DNA of 64,000 nt from Rhodanobacter glycinis. Its GTDB lineage: Bacteria > Pseudomonadota > Gammaproteobacteria > Xanthomonadales > Rhodanobacteraceae. This document shows positions 47,777-56,993 of the stretch, in pieces. The DNA lies in NCBI RefSeq assembly GCF_006438785.1, contig NZ_RCZB01000007.1, positions 1 through 64,000 on the forward strand, read 5' to 3'. Below the pieces are notes generated by a model. The model did not search any database and was not told where the DNA came from. It saw nothing but the letters and a program-made list of their open reading frames with translations. The first letter of the stretch is position 1, and each line of letters begins with the position of its first letter. Both the position numbers and the translations under genes were made by a program.

Positions 47777-47800
47777 AAGCCCGCCATGACAGGCGGGCTT
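47777..47800. terminator. Bidirectional terminator-like hairpin
   Basis: AAGCCCGCC and GGCGGGCTT pair over a 6-base loop between the convergent genes ending at 47712 and 47838. The T/A flanks are short but fit both strands. Confidence 0.7.
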
Positions 47801-47837
47801 CTTGCTTTCAGTACCGCACCGGACATCGAGTTGGACG

Positions 47838-48935
47838 TCATTCCAGCTCTTGGATGCGTTCCTTCAGTTTGTGCTGCCAGACCGGATCCGCCTCGGCCGT
47901 AAGGAGATCCTTGAGGATGGCGAGCTGCGCGACGTCGAGCGCGTTCTTCGCGGATGTCTTTACGTCCGGAACCACGCCCACGCCTTCCCAGTCGGTATGA
48001 GTGACCGGATTGATGGGCCGACCGGATGGGACGAACATCATGAAGTGCGCGTCCAGTCGATGCGGGCCGCCCGCATGCGCACCGCCGCCGGTGGTCTCGC
48101 CGATCAAGGTCGCGCGCTTGTTGTTCTTCAGCGCATAGGCGAAGTCCTCGCAACCGGAGAACGTGTCGCCGCTGGTCAACAGGTAGAGCTTGCGCGCCTC
48201 GCCGTACTTCGTACCTGCCACGCTCGCCTGGGTCCAGCGCTGTTCGGTGCGGTTCTCGTCGCGCCAATAGACATCGTTGAGGTGGGTGGGCTTGTCGTAC
48301 AGATAGCTGGCGAACAGCATCACGCCTTCCGGGTCACCGCCGTGGCAGTGACGCAGGTCGATGATCAACGCCTTGGTGTCGCTCATCATGGTCATGGTGG
48401 CGGCGATGCGCGTGGCGATCTGGTCCTTGCGGCCGAACTGATGCATGTCGACATAGCCGATGTCGGTGGGCAGCCGGTCGACATTGTTGAAGCCGAAGTT
48501 GAAGCGCTTCGATTCGGACAGCTCCGCGGCCTCGTCCACCGGCGATTCGGCCGGGTCGGCCTTCAGTGGTATCGCGTCTTCGAAATAGCGCACTTCCAGG
48601 TGCTTGTCGTGACTGTCACGCTGCAGCGCGTCGGTAAGCGTGTCCGCGAATTTTTCGGCGCTGACCAGCGAATCGAAATCACCATGCTGCAATTGTGCGC
48701 GCAGGTTCTTTCCCATCACTGCGGCCTTGTCCGGAAAGACATAGGCGCGATCGAGACTGGCGACGATGCCGTCGACCACTTCGGCGCGGATCGCCTTGTC
48801 CACGGTCATGTCTTTCTGCGGTGGCCCGGATTGCGCGTGTCCGGGCATGCCGAACAGCGCAAGCCCTGCCCCGCACAACACCCCCGCGCCGGCCAGCGCG
48901 GCGATGCGCGTCTTCGTTTTCCTCTGCATGGTCAT
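47838..48935 (-). CDS. S41-family (tail-specific protease-like) peptidase, exported
   Basis: The 365-residue precursor starts at the ATG preceded by GAGGA (48935) and has a signal peptide (IAALAGAGVLCGAGLALFGM). The N-terminal three-helix domain is of the IRBP/Tricorn type; no PDZ domain is seen. The catalytic Ser is in TSGDTFSGCEDFAYAL and the general base Lys follows in KNNKRATLIGETTGGG. These peptidases cleave peptides at hydrophobic C-termini. A longer start at 48959 is possible. The gene ends convergently with the secreted protein at 47712. Confidence 0.88.
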   Translation of the reverse strand: MTMQRKTKTRIAALAGAGVLCGAGLALFGMPGHAQSGPPQKDMTVDKAIRAEVVDGIVASLDRAYVFPDKAAVMGKNLRAQLQHGDFDSLVSAEKFADTLTDALQRDSHDKHLEVRYFEDAIPLKADPAESPVDEAAELSESKRFNFGFNNVDRLPTDIGYVDMHQFGRKDQIATRIAATMTMMSDTKALIIDLRHCHGGDPEGVMLFASYLYDKPTHLNDVYWRDENRTEQRWTQASVAGTKYGEARKLYLLTSGDTFSGCEDFAYALKNNKRATLIGETTGGGAHAGGPHRLDAHFMMFVPSGRPINPVTHTDWEGVGVVPDVKTSAKNALDVAQLAILKDLLTAEADPVWQHKLKERIQELE

Positions 48936-49014
48936 CTCTGCATTCCTCGTTGGGTTCATCGGTAGCCGACGAGCCCAGCGTCACAAGGAAATGTGGAGAC
49001 ATTGTGGGGATGCC

Positions 49015-49680
49015 CTACAGCTCGAACCGGTAGCCGAGCCCGTAGACGGAATGGATGGCCTCGGCATCGGGTATCACCGCGGCGAGTTTCCGGCGCAGGT
49101 TCTTGATGTGGCTATCGATCGCGCGGTCCGTGACATCCAGGTTGTCGCGACTGGCCAGATCCAACAGCTGCGCCCGCGAAAAGATCGTGCCCGGCCGCTT
49201 CACCATCGCGGCGAGCAGGCTGTATTCGGTCGGCGTGAGGTCCAGCAGTTGTGCGCGGATGCGCACGCTGCGCGCGGCCTCGTCGATCTTGACCAGCTGC
49301 GCGTTGTCGTCAGGCTTGCGTGCACGACGCAGGATCGCCTTGATGCGCGCGACCAGCTCGCGCGGGCTGAATGGCTTGCACAGATAGTCGTCGGCACCGC
49401 TTTCCAGGCCCAGCAACCGGTCGATTTCCTGCACCCGCGCGGTGACCATGATGATCGGCACCTCGGAAAATTCCCGCACCGCCTTGCACAGCGCCAGGCC
49501 ATCGAGGCTCGGCAGCATGATGTCCAGCACGATCAGGTCGGGCACGTTGCGCTGCACGCTGGCGAGCGCTTCGCGACCATCAGCGATCACCTTCGCCGTG
49601 TAGCCCGCGGCAATCACGTAGTCGGCCATCACCGAGGACAGGTCGCTTTCGTCTTCGACGATCAGGATGCTTGCGCTCAT
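49015..49680 (-). CDS. OmpR-family response regulator (BaeR/CpxR-like)
   Basis: The 221-residue protein has a receiver domain (ILIVEDESDLSSVMADYVIA, phosphoacceptor in LIVLDIMLPSLDG, VTARVQEIDRLLGLESGADD) and a winged helix DNA-binding domain (LDLTPTEYSLLAAMVKRPGT, ending in SVYGLGYRFEL). It is the partner of the kinase at 49677, with a 4-bp overlap. The gene order (kinase first) is less common than regulator first. Confidence 0.93.
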   Translation of the reverse strand: MSASILIVEDESDLSSVMADYVIAAGYTAKVIADGREALASVQRNVPDLIVLDIMLPSLDGLALCKAVREFSEVPIIMVTARVQEIDRLLGLESGADDYLCKPFSPRELVARIKAILRRARKPDDNAQLVKIDEAARSVRIRAQLLDLTPTEYSLLAAMVKRPGTIFSRAQLLDLASRDNLDVTDRAIDSHIKNLRRKLAAVIPDAEAIHSVYGLGYRFEL

Positions 49681-51083
49681 CTGAAGCTTTCCAGCGGCAG
49701 CACGAGGATGACGCGCAGGCCGCCCAGCGGCGACTCGGCGAACACCAGCCCGCCGTCGTGCGCCTCGATAATGTGCCGGCTCAGCGCCAGTCCCAGCCCC
49801 GCACCACCGAGTTGCCGGTTGCGAGAGGATTCGACACGGAAGAAGCGCTCGCCCAGGCGATCGAGCAGATCCGCGGGCACCGCCGGTGTCGAGTCGTCGA
49901 TCGCGATGTGCAACTCGTCGCCGACCACCGCACCGCTGACCATGATGCGGCCGCCGGCATCGGTGTAACGCACGCTGTTCTCCAGCAGGTTGTTGACGAC
50001 CTGACGCAGCCGTTCCACGTCGCCATGCACCATCGTGCGCGGTGGCACGGTGCCGATCGAAGCGGCCAATCCCGCGACGCGGAATTTCTCGGCGAAGCCG
50101 GCGAACACGTCCTGCACCAGTAGCCATGCATCCGTCGACGCCTTGTCGTACTGCCGTTGACCCAGGTCCGCGCGCGCCAGCTCGTACAGTTCGTCGACCA
50201 GTTTGGTCAGCGACTGCACCTGCCGCAGCATCAGCGCGATGGTGTCGGGTGTAGCAGTGCGGATGCCGTCCTGCAGCGCCTCCATCTGCACGCGCAACAC
50301 GGACAGCGGCGTGCGCAATTCATGCGAGGTATCGGCCACCCACTGCTGGCGCCAGTGCTCGGTGTCCTGCAGCCGCGCCGCGACCTGATTGAAGGTGTCG
50401 GCCAGCTCGCCCAGTTCGTCGCTGCGCCGTATCGACAGCCGCGTAGCGAACTGCCCCTGCCCCAGCCGGCGCGCGCCGTCGACCAGCTGTTTCACTGGCC
50501 GGCGAAAATGCGCCGCCAGCAAACCGGCCGCCAACACGCTCAGCAGCACGCCGATCGCGGCGAGGATCGCCAGGTTTCTCTGCTGCTCGATCAGAAACGC
50601 AATCGCCAGCTCGTCGTCGGGATTTTGCGACTTGGCGACGACGAGATAACCGACGGCCTTGCCATCGACGACGATGGGCCGCTGGATCCGGTCGATCGAC
50701 GCCACTACCACCATCATCCGGTTCGCGATCGCGCCAGCTAGGTAATGCTCGTTGTCGTCGAGCAGGCCGATGCGATAAGCCACGCTCGGCGACAGCGGCG
50801 TGGCGCCTGACTTCTGATCGGCCTGCACGCGCGCCAGTTCATCGCGCAGCCAGCGCTTCCGTTGCTCGGGCGACGCCGGCAGAAACGACCAGTCGTGGTG
50901 CTGCCGATACTGCGTGGACAGCGCGCCGACCAGATCGTCAAGGCGATCCATCTCGCTGTTGGCGGCGGGCTGCGCAGGATGGTCGGACAGCTTCCAGCGC
51001 ACCAGCTCCACGCCGATCGCCGCCACCGCCATGATCGACAGCAGCACCGCGAAGAACAGGCGTTTGCCGATGGAAACTCTCAA
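49677..51083 (-). CDS. Membrane sensor histidine kinase (BaeS-like)
   Basis: The 468-residue kinase has transmembrane helices at residues about 8-28 and 180-200 with a periplasmic domain between. A HAMP domain follows (RRPVKQLVDGARRLGQGQFA), then the H-box WVADTSHELRTPLSVLRVQM, N-box LRQVVNNLLENSVRYTDAG and G-box GGAGLGLALSRHI. It is the BaeS type, which senses envelope stress and controls efflux genes. No efflux pump lies nearby, so targets are elsewhere. Confidence 0.93.
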   Translation of the reverse strand: MRVSIGKRLFFAVLLSIMAVAAIGVELVRWKLSDHPAQPAANSEMDRLDDLVGALSTQYRQHHDWSFLPASPEQRKRWLRDELARVQADQKSGATPLSPSVAYRIGLLDDNEHYLAGAIANRMMVVVASIDRIQRPIVVDGKAVGYLVVAKSQNPDDELAIAFLIEQQRNLAILAAIGVLLSVLAAGLLAAHFRRPVKQLVDGARRLGQGQFATRLSIRRSDELGELADTFNQVAARLQDTEHWRQQWVADTSHELRTPLSVLRVQMEALQDGIRTATPDTIALMLRQVQSLTKLVDELYELARADLGQRQYDKASTDAWLLVQDVFAGFAEKFRVAGLAASIGTVPPRTMVHGDVERLRQVVNNLLENSVRYTDAGGRIMVSGAVVGDELHIAIDDSTPAVPADLLDRLGERFFRVESSRNRQLGGAGLGLALSRHIIEAHDGGLVFAESPLGGLRVILVLPLESFR

Positions 51084-51275
51084 GTGCGTTATCCCGCGAT
51101 GCCAGTCGGCGCAAGCTAGTGGAGATCAGGGGTGGTGGCAAGGTGGAGCGCGCGGCTTCACGGGCCTGTCTGGCATCGGCGCCTTCCCGCGCAGGGGAGA
51201 TGAATCTGGCAACCTCTCTTTGGTTTCGGGATAGGGTCAGACTGCAAGCGGCATCCAGCCGCAACCGGAGGGCTT

Positions 51276-52169
51276 ATGCGACAGACAACGGTATATGCAG
51301 TGGGCGTATTCGCCATCGGCTTGCTCGCCGCTTGCAGCGCCCACGCACAGACCACCGTGAAAATCTGGCCGGGCGCGGCGCCCGGTTCCGAGCATGAAAC
51401 CCAGCAAGAGCAGGTGGTGCATGGCACCCCCGTCGGTACCGTCGTCCTCGACGTGACCACGCCGACGTTGACGGCCTACTTACCGGAACCGGCCAAGGCC
51501 ACGGGCACCGGCGTGATCATCGCGCCGGGCGGATACTGCGTTGCGCTGACCATCAGCCTGGAAGGCGAAGACGTGGCTCGCTGGCTGCAGCAACGAGGCA
51601 TTGCCGCCTTCGTGCTCAAGTACCGCCTCAAGGAAAAGAAACAGCAGGGCATCCCGAAAAATCCGGACATGGACGCCGCCTGCAAAAACGGGATCGCCGA
51701 TGCGATCCAGGCCATCAAGCTGGTTCGACAACACGCGACGCAATGGAACATCTCGCCGACGAGGGTCGGCATCCTCGGCTTTTCAGCCGGCGGCATGGTT
51801 GCCAGCGGCGCCCTGCTCCAGCCGGACGCGGCGGCACGTCCGGACTTCGCTGCGCTGATCTACGGCGCCCCGTTCGGCGTGATGCCAATCATCCCGCCCA
51901 GACTGCCGCCCGTCTTCATGGCCTGGGCGCAGGACGACGACGTGGCCCGCGCGCCCGTAGTGAAGTTCTACGACACCTTGATGGCCGCGGGCCAGAAACC
52001 TGAGGTCCATATCTACAGCGGCGGCGGCCATGGCTTCGGCATGCGCAGGCAAGGCACCAGCAGCGACCACTGGATCGATGACTTCGATGCGTGGCTGGCA
52101 GCGCAAGGGTGGACGAAGCAGCCCGCGCGCAAGACGAAGCTTGGCGACCGAGCCACCGGCAGCTCTTGA
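51276..52169 (+). CDS. Exported alpha/beta hydrolase of the acetyl-xylan-esterase/BD-FAE type
   Basis: The 297-residue precursor has a signal peptide (AVGVFAIGLLAACSAHAQTT) that includes a Cys near the cleavage site; a lipobox is not clear. The core shows VIIAPGGYCVALTI for the oxyanion region, the nucleophile elbow GFSAGGMVASG with Ser, and the catalytic His in SGGGHGFGM. This arrangement is typical of BD-FAE/xylan esterase-like enzymes that deacetylate polysaccharides. GGAGGG precedes the ATG. Confidence 0.86.
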   Translation: MRQTTVYAVGVFAIGLLAACSAHAQTTVKIWPGAAPGSEHETQQEQVVHGTPVGTVVLDVTTPTLTAYLPEPAKATGTGVIIAPGGYCVALTISLEGEDVARWLQQRGIAAFVLKYRLKEKKQQGIPKNPDMDAACKNGIADAIQAIKLVRQHATQWNISPTRVGILGFSAGGMVASGALLQPDAAARPDFAALIYGAPFGVMPIIPPRLPPVFMAWAQDDDVARAPVVKFYDTLMAAGQKPEVHIYSGGGHGFGMRRQGTSSDHWIDDFDAWLAAQGWTKQPARKTKLGDRATGSS

Positions 52170-52177
52170 GGCGAGCG

Positions 52178-53323
52178 CTACTTCCCCGGGAACTCCACCA
52201 CGGCGCTGGGTGCGGGCATGTCTTGGCGTCGGCCGTGCGCGGCGTGCGCAGGCAACGCACGCCATGGCCTGCCCGCGTCGAAATCGTCCAGGTTCGGATA
52301 GTCGCCGAGTACGTCATAGCCGGCGATGACAAACGGCAGCCCTTCGCCAGCCAGCGGCGCGGCACCGTCGCTGACGTGGAAATGCAGGTGCGGGCCGGTG
52401 GAGTCGCCGCTGAAACCGAGCGCGCCGATCACCTGGCCGCGCTGCACATGCTCACCGGCATGCACCCGGACGCTGCCGGGGCGCAGATGCTCGTAATGCG
52501 CGTAGCGGCCCTGGCCGAGATCGAGCGAGACGAAGTTGCCGCTGCCCTCGCCCAGCGGATGCCGGGGGTTCTTCAACGTGGGGCTCTCGGGGTAGTCGTT
52601 GCGCGTGGCGATCACCCTGGCATCGGCTACCGCCAGCACGTCCGCGCCATAGCCGAGCCAGTTCGTCACCGCCTGTTCGTCACCGCGCACATGACGTCCG
52701 CTCGCGTCCAGCCGGAACCAGTCGATCGCGAAACGCGCGGGGATCCGCGCCCGGCCGTCCAGCGCAAACATCACCCGACGATGGCCGCGCGGTACCGACG
52801 CGTCATAGATCGCGAGCCACGGTCCGCCGCGCAGCGGCGGCGCAAGCACCACCGGCGCACGCTGGTCGACCGCCACCACGCCACCGGCCACATCGCCCGG
52901 TTCGCGCCCGTGCGCCGTGGTGGTCTCGTACGTCAGCCGGTGGATCAGCTGGCGCGGCACGCGGGTACCGGCGGGCAGCGTCACCTCCACGTAGATCACC
53001 GCCTGCACGCCGGCAGGCATGCCGTGCGTATCCGGCGACTGGTCGGTGCCGGCGATCGCCATGCGCGCCAGCAGCGTGGGGCCGGCCCACGACGCCAGCG
53101 GTTTTTCCGGGGCATCCGCGTCAAGCACTTCCAGCTTCGTGGGCACCATGCCGACGCCGGCATAGTTCGTCGCGTGCAGTTCGTACACCAGCTGCCGCTG
53201 GCCGCCGATCGTCACCGCCGTCGGCGCCTGCGGCACCTGCAGGTCGAACGATTGATGCAAGGTGGCCGACGCGACCGGCATCGACAGGCACGCGAGCAGC
53301 ATCAGCAGAAGAAGTCGGATCAT
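52178..53323 (-). CDS. Exported M23-family (LytM-like) metallopeptidase
   Basis: The 381-residue precursor has a signal peptide (LLLLMLLACLSMPVASATLH). The C-terminal LytM domain has GSGNFVSLDLGQGRYAHYEH with the first zinc ligands, then HLRPGSVRVHAGEHVQRGQV and GPHLHFHVSDG with the second HxH. Such enzymes cut peptidoglycan cross-links or are inactive activators; the metal ligands look intact. The N-terminal part (residues 25-230) is an unassigned beta-rich region. The start at 53323 begins the signal peptide. Confidence 0.88.
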   Translation of the reverse strand: MIRLLLLMLLACLSMPVASATLHQSFDLQVPQAPTAVTIGGQRQLVYELHATNYAGVGMVPTKLEVLDADAPEKPLASWAGPTLLARMAIAGTDQSPDTHGMPAGVQAVIYVEVTLPAGTRVPRQLIHRLTYETTTAHGREPGDVAGGVVAVDQRAPVVLAPPLRGGPWLAIYDASVPRGHRRVMFALDGRARIPARFAIDWFRLDASGRHVRGDEQAVTNWLGYGADVLAVADARVIATRNDYPESPTLKNPRHPLGEGSGNFVSLDLGQGRYAHYEHLRPGSVRVHAGEHVQRGQVIGALGFSGDSTGPHLHFHVSDGAAPLAGEGLPFVIAGYDVLGDYPNLDDFDAGRPWRALPAHAAHGRRQDMPAPSAVVEFPGK

Positions 53324-53456
53324 GGTTGCCACTCTGTGGGGGGATATACAGCGATGCACGCTTCGGCACCGGCGGCGAGGCGCTCGACTATCGCGCGAAA
53401 ACGCTGCCGGCATATCTGCCAGTAGTCATCTCGTGCTCGGCGCCGGAACGGGCTCG

Positions 53457-53978
53457 TCACGCCTGCCCCGCCCGGCTGCGGGCGCGGGCGTGCCGGCCAT
53501 GCCGGACGAGGCGATAGAGCCGGCAGGCGGCAACCACACCAAGCACTAGTTGCAGGACTCCGGTGGTCTCGAAAAACCCGTCGCCGGGAAGCTCGTACAT
53601 CGGCGGCGGAAACAGCCGCGCCAGCAGCGGCGCCGAGGCACCGCCGAAATACAGCGCGTTCTTCAGCGCATGGTTGTAGCCGCCCTCGAACAAGCCGATC
53701 CCCGCCACCGGCAGCAGCAAGTCGAGCAGGCAGAACACCGCCCACGCGGCCGTGTGCGCCACGCCGGCGGGGCGACGACGCAGCACATGCACCGCACCCC
53801 AGAGCAGCAGCGCCGTTACGCCCGCCACGATGACGACATGCAGCCGCCAGGGCGTGTCGTAGGCATACGCGCCGTAGGCGTGATGCACGGCGGTCAGCAG
53901 CAGGATCGCCAGTGCCGCATGCAGCGCGCGCGACAGCAGGATGCGGGAGGGTTCCATGCCATCGCTATGCATCGGCAT
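53457..53978 (-). CDS. Small integral membrane protein
   Basis: The 173-residue protein has four hydrophobic segments (ALHAALAILLLTAVHHAYGA, LHVVIVAGVTALLLWGAVHV, HTAAWAVFCLLDLLLPVAGI and TTGVLQLVLGVVAACRLYRL). No family is recognised. Its ATG overlaps the 3' end of the peroxiredoxin-like gene, so the two are probably translated together. A shorter start at 53957 (MEPSRILLS) also fits. Confidence 0.7.
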   Translation of the reverse strand: MPMHSDGMEPSRILLSRALHAALAILLLTAVHHAYGAYAYDTPWRLHVVIVAGVTALLLWGAVHVLRRRPAGVAHTAAWAVFCLLDLLLPVAGIGLFEGGYNHALKNALYFGGASAPLLARLFPPPMYELPGDGFFETTGVLQLVLGVVAACRLYRLVRHGRHARARSRAGQA

Positions 53979-54603
53979 GCCCTGCTTCCGGCTGTGCCGC
54001 GCCGGTGCGATGGTTCGCCCGCGCTACCGATGCTTCCCGATCCGTGGCTCGGGCGTGTTCGAGAATCTCGTCGACCGACCAGTGGTCGTCCGCGTGCGCG
54101 CCGTACTTGCACGCCAGCACCTCGCCCGCGCCGCCGATCAGGAAATCCGCCGGCAGCCCCAGCGCCGGCTCGCCCGCTTCGCGGCCGGCGCCGAACGTGG
54201 CCAGGCCGCGGGCGATGGCGGCCCACGCGCGCGGGTCGAGCACCGAGCGCAGCGACGCCTTCACGCCGAACTCGCGGTACAGCTGCTGCTGCGAATCGGC
54301 CACCACGGCAAACGGCAGGGCAAGATCGTGGCGCAGCAAGACCTCGCTCGACGAGTGGAACACCGCCACCTCCAGAATGCCGGCTTTCACCAGCTCGTCG
54401 TGCCGTTGTGCGATCGAGCGCAAGTGCAGCTTGCAGACCGGGCAGCCCGCGAATCGCCGGAACTGCAGGTGCACGACATGGCGCGGATCAGGAACGTGGA
54501 TGAGTTGATCACGCGTCGTGACCAGCTCGCGCGGTGGCAGGCGGTCGCCGGCGCGGAGCCGCGCGGCGCCGCCGGACGCGCGGCGTGCAAGCAGATTCAA
54601 CAT
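53965..54603 (-). CDS. Peroxiredoxin-like (AhpC/TSA-superfamily) protein
   Basis: The 212-residue protein has a thioredoxin-fold core with F-x-G-C-P-x-C (RRFAGCPVCKLHLRS) as redox site, a segment VFHSSSEVLLRHDLALPFAV and FLIGGAGEVLACKYGAHADD. The Cys-Pro-x-Cys pair matches peroxiredoxin-like FAD-independent reductases rather than classic AhpC. It is divergent from a TetR gene and coupled to the membrane protein downstream, so the TetR may control the pair. Confidence 0.82.
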   Translation of the reverse strand: MLNLLARRASGGAARLRAGDRLPPRELVTTRDQLIHVPDPRHVVHLQFRRFAGCPVCKLHLRSIAQRHDELVKAGILEVAVFHSSSEVLLRHDLALPFAVVADSQQQLYREFGVKASLRSVLDPRAWAAIARGLATFGAGREAGEPALGLPADFLIGGAGEVLACKYGAHADDHWSVDEILEHARATDREASVARANHRTGAAQPEAGHADA

Positions 54604-54720
54604 GGACGATGGCCTCGGCTGTGGCACATGATGTTCGTTATCGGAAAGATGTTCCGCGGCGGGCATGATGTCCGCGGCCGGCCGGTCGGGCCAGCACAGG
54701 CGGGACCGCGTTGTTTCATA

Positions 54721-54747
54721 CCGGACATCGCACGGCGGATTGTCCGG
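54721..54747. promoter_or_regulatory. Candidate TetR operator in the divergent promoter region
   Basis: CCGGACA and TGTCCGG form perfect 7-bp inverted arms separated by 13 bases, 17 bases before the TetR start codon. Spacing and location fit autorepression plus control of the divergent gene pair. Confidence 0.55.
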
Positions 54748-54763
54748 AAACCGGAGGCGGGCC

Positions 54764-55354
54764 ATGGCCGCACACGAAGACCGCAGGATCCAGCGCACGC
54801 GGCAACTGCTGCGCGGATCTCTGCTGGCGCTGGTCAGGGAAAAAGGATTCGAGGCCGTGTCGGTGCAGGAGATCGCCGACCGCGCCAACGTCGGCCGCAG
54901 CACGTTCTACGCGCACTACAGCGACAAGGAGGAACTGCTTCTGCACGGCTTCGACGAGCTGCGCACCCTGCTGCGGCAACGCCAGCGCGAGGCGCGTTCC
55001 CGGCCGGGCGAACGCAGTGCGCAGCTGTTCGGCTTCAGCCGCGAGCTGTTCGAGCATGTCGGCCACCACCGCGACGTATTCCACGCCATGGTCGGCAAGC
55101 GCAGCGGCGCGGCCGTGCAGCAGCGCCTCCAGAACCTCGTGATCGACCTCGTGCGCGACGACGTGAAACTCGCCCTGCCACCCTCCCGCGCCAAGGCCAC
55201 CCAGCGCGAGCCGCTGGTGCGCTTCATCGCCGGCGCGCTGTTCGGCCTGCTCGCCTGGTGGCTGGACGAACAGCCGAACCTGTCGCCGGACGACATGGAC
55301 CGCAGCTTCCGGCAACTCGCCGCGCCGGCGCTGGACGCGGCAGCGCCCATGTAA
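54764..55354 (+). CDS. TetR/AcrR-family transcriptional regulator
   Basis: The 196-residue protein has the TetR HTH at residues about 10-55 (RIQRTRQLLRGSLLALVREK, then VSVQEIADRANVGRSTFYAH and YSDKEELL). The helical ligand domain follows, with AWWLDEQPNLSPDDMDR near the end. It is divergently transcribed from the peroxiredoxin-like gene, the classic arrangement for local control. CGGAGGCGG precedes the ATG. Confidence 0.9.
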   Translation: MAAHEDRRIQRTRQLLRGSLLALVREKGFEAVSVQEIADRANVGRSTFYAHYSDKEELLLHGFDELRTLLRQRQREARSRPGERSAQLFGFSRELFEHVGHHRDVFHAMVGKRSGAAVQQRLQNLVIDLVRDDVKLALPPSRAKATQREPLVRFIAGALFGLLAWWLDEQPNLSPDDMDRSFRQLAAPALDAAAPM

Positions 55355-55476
55355 ACCAGTCCGGGTGCACGGCTTCGCAAGCTGCCTGCGGAGATGCACG
55401 CTCGCCGTGTTCTGTTTTTCCCGAGAATCCCTCACTCAAAGGCACGCGATCCGTAGCCGACCGCCGGGCCTCCTGC

Positions 55477-55823
55477 CGCAACCCCGCGAGCCTCACCCGC
55501 AAGGCTTCTGGTGTTGCGCGCAAAGTGCAAAGGCACCCCCGCAAGCTTCCAACTTCCGGCCACGAGGGTGTCGGGCCCGGCAGGCCAAACCTCCAAACGT
55601 CGAACGCAAACCTTTTCGCGTCGCGCGCGACACTCCAGGCATCGTGCGCAAGGCTTTGAACGTCGCGCGCAAGGTTCAAAGGCCTGAAACGTCGAGGTTC
55701 GCAGCCCCGCCCGCAAGGCTCACCACCTTGCACGCCATGCCGACCACCTTCGCCCGCAAGGCTTTCACCGTTGCGCGCAAGGGTTCGGGCTTTGCGCTTC
55801 GGAGTTTCAGGCTTGCGCGCAAG
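55477..55823. repeat. Degenerate tandem array with a strict 21-bp period and a CGCAAG core
   Basis: The hexamer CGCAAG or a close variant recurs at 55477, 55498, 55519, 55540, 55605, 55626, 55647, 55668, 55712, 55755, 55776 and 55818. Most neighbours differ by exactly 21 bases; larger steps (43, 44, 65) are near multiples with one or two extra bases. One plus-strand frame gives heptads such as VARKALN, VARKVQR, FARKAFT, VARKGSG and LARKLQT, but small insertions shift the frame twice, so no single protein reads through. Open frames on both strands here follow from the repeat. The rest of 55355-55927 holds no gene I support. Confidence 0.75.
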
Positions 55824-55927
55824 CTCCAGACTGTTGCCAACAGATCCTCAGGCGTCGCCGGTCGGTATCCCCATGCGGACGTTTGCAGTACGGTGGCTGC
55901 GCCAAGGAGTGCTCAGGGGGGAGTGAT

Positions 55928-56899
55928 ATGGCGAAACGCAAGCAAGGCGGCATCGAGCAGATCGCCTCGATGCCATGGCAGGCGGGTGTCCTGCTCGGAC
56001 TGATCGGCTATCTCGCCCTCCGCTACGGCATTGGTTGGTACTTCGGCGCCCACAGCGATCCACTTTCGGCAGGTATCGCGAATGGTGCTCGCGGCGGCAT
56101 GCTGGCGCCGCTCGCAGGGATATGGCTCGTGGGTTGCTGGATCGGCGCGCTCGCCTCATTCGCCAACCGGGGCAAGCGCCGCCGGCTCCTCGATTCGCAG
56201 ACCGGCATCGAAAGCCTGCGCGCCATGCGCTGGAGCGAATTCGAACTGCTGGCCGGCGAAGCGTTTCGTCGCCAAGGCTACGCCGTCGAAGAAACCGGCC
56301 TCGGTGGCGCCGACGGCGGCATCGATCTGATCTTGCGCAAGAGCGGCCAGATCACCTTGGTGCAGTGCAAGCAATGGCAGAACCGACAAGTCGGCGTCAA
56401 AGTCGTGCGCGAAATGTACGGCCTGCTCGTGCACCACAAATCTGCCGCCGTAAAGATTGTCGCTCTCGGCGACTACACCGGCGACGCCCATCGCTTCGCG
56501 CAAGGCAAGCCCATCGAACTGATCCATGGCGGTGAGCTGATCGCCACCGTGCGTTCGCTGCAAACCACCAAGGCCCGCTCCAAAGGCCCGATGGACACGC
56601 CACTGGCTCTCATCGGAAGCATGGTCGCAAGCCTGTTTCTGATTGCAGGGCTCTCGTCCTCCACAGCGAGCATGTCGCGGACAGGATCGGGTGCTGCATC
56701 CCCTGTCGCTTTCCAGCCCACACTCACACCGCAACCACTACCGATCCCGCATCGCTCCACAGCACCGACGCCACGCGCCCAGCCAGTGATCTATGCGAGC
56801 AATTCGCAGAGCGACGCAGAGTTTCGCGAGTGGAAGAAGAGAAACGCCGAGTCGATGAAGATTCTGGAGAAGAGGGTGAAGGAGATGCCGCTACGTTGA
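55928..56899 (+). CDS. Membrane-anchored Mrr-type restriction endonuclease
   Basis: The 323-residue protein has two N-terminal helices (residues about 18-35 and 55-78), a cytoplasmic Mrr_cat domain (about 95-205), then a third helix (LALIGSMVASLFLIAGLSSS) and a Pro/Ser-rich region with a charged C-terminus. The nuclease core is complete: E in FELLAGEAFRRQGY, D in GGADGGIDLILRK and Q-x-K in LVQCKQWQNRQVG. Mrr-type domains cut foreign or methylated DNA. Membrane-attached forms are common near defence genes. GGGGGAG precedes the ATG at 55928. An HNH nuclease gene follows at 95 bp. Confidence 0.88.
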   Translation: MAKRKQGGIEQIASMPWQAGVLLGLIGYLALRYGIGWYFGAHSDPLSAGIANGARGGMLAPLAGIWLVGCWIGALASFANRGKRRRLLDSQTGIESLRAMRWSEFELLAGEAFRRQGYAVEETGLGGADGGIDLILRKSGQITLVQCKQWQNRQVGVKVVREMYGLLVHHKSAAVKIVALGDYTGDAHRFAQGKPIELIHGGELIATVRSLQTTKARSKGPMDTPLALIGSMVASLFLIAGLSSSTASMSRTGSGAASPVAFQPTLTPQPLPIPHRSTAPTPRAQPVIYASNSQSDAEFREWKKRNAESMKILEKRVKEMPLR

Positions 56900-56993
56900 T
56901 ATTCCTTCGTACGGCGATATTCGGAAACGGATATGTCTAGAGCCCCTCCCCAAACCCCGGTTTCCATCGTTAACCAGCATTTCATAGGGCAAC

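Noticed and set aside
55477-55823. CRISPR array
   Set aside because: The unit is 21 bp with degenerate copies and no separate unique spacers; no cas genes are present.
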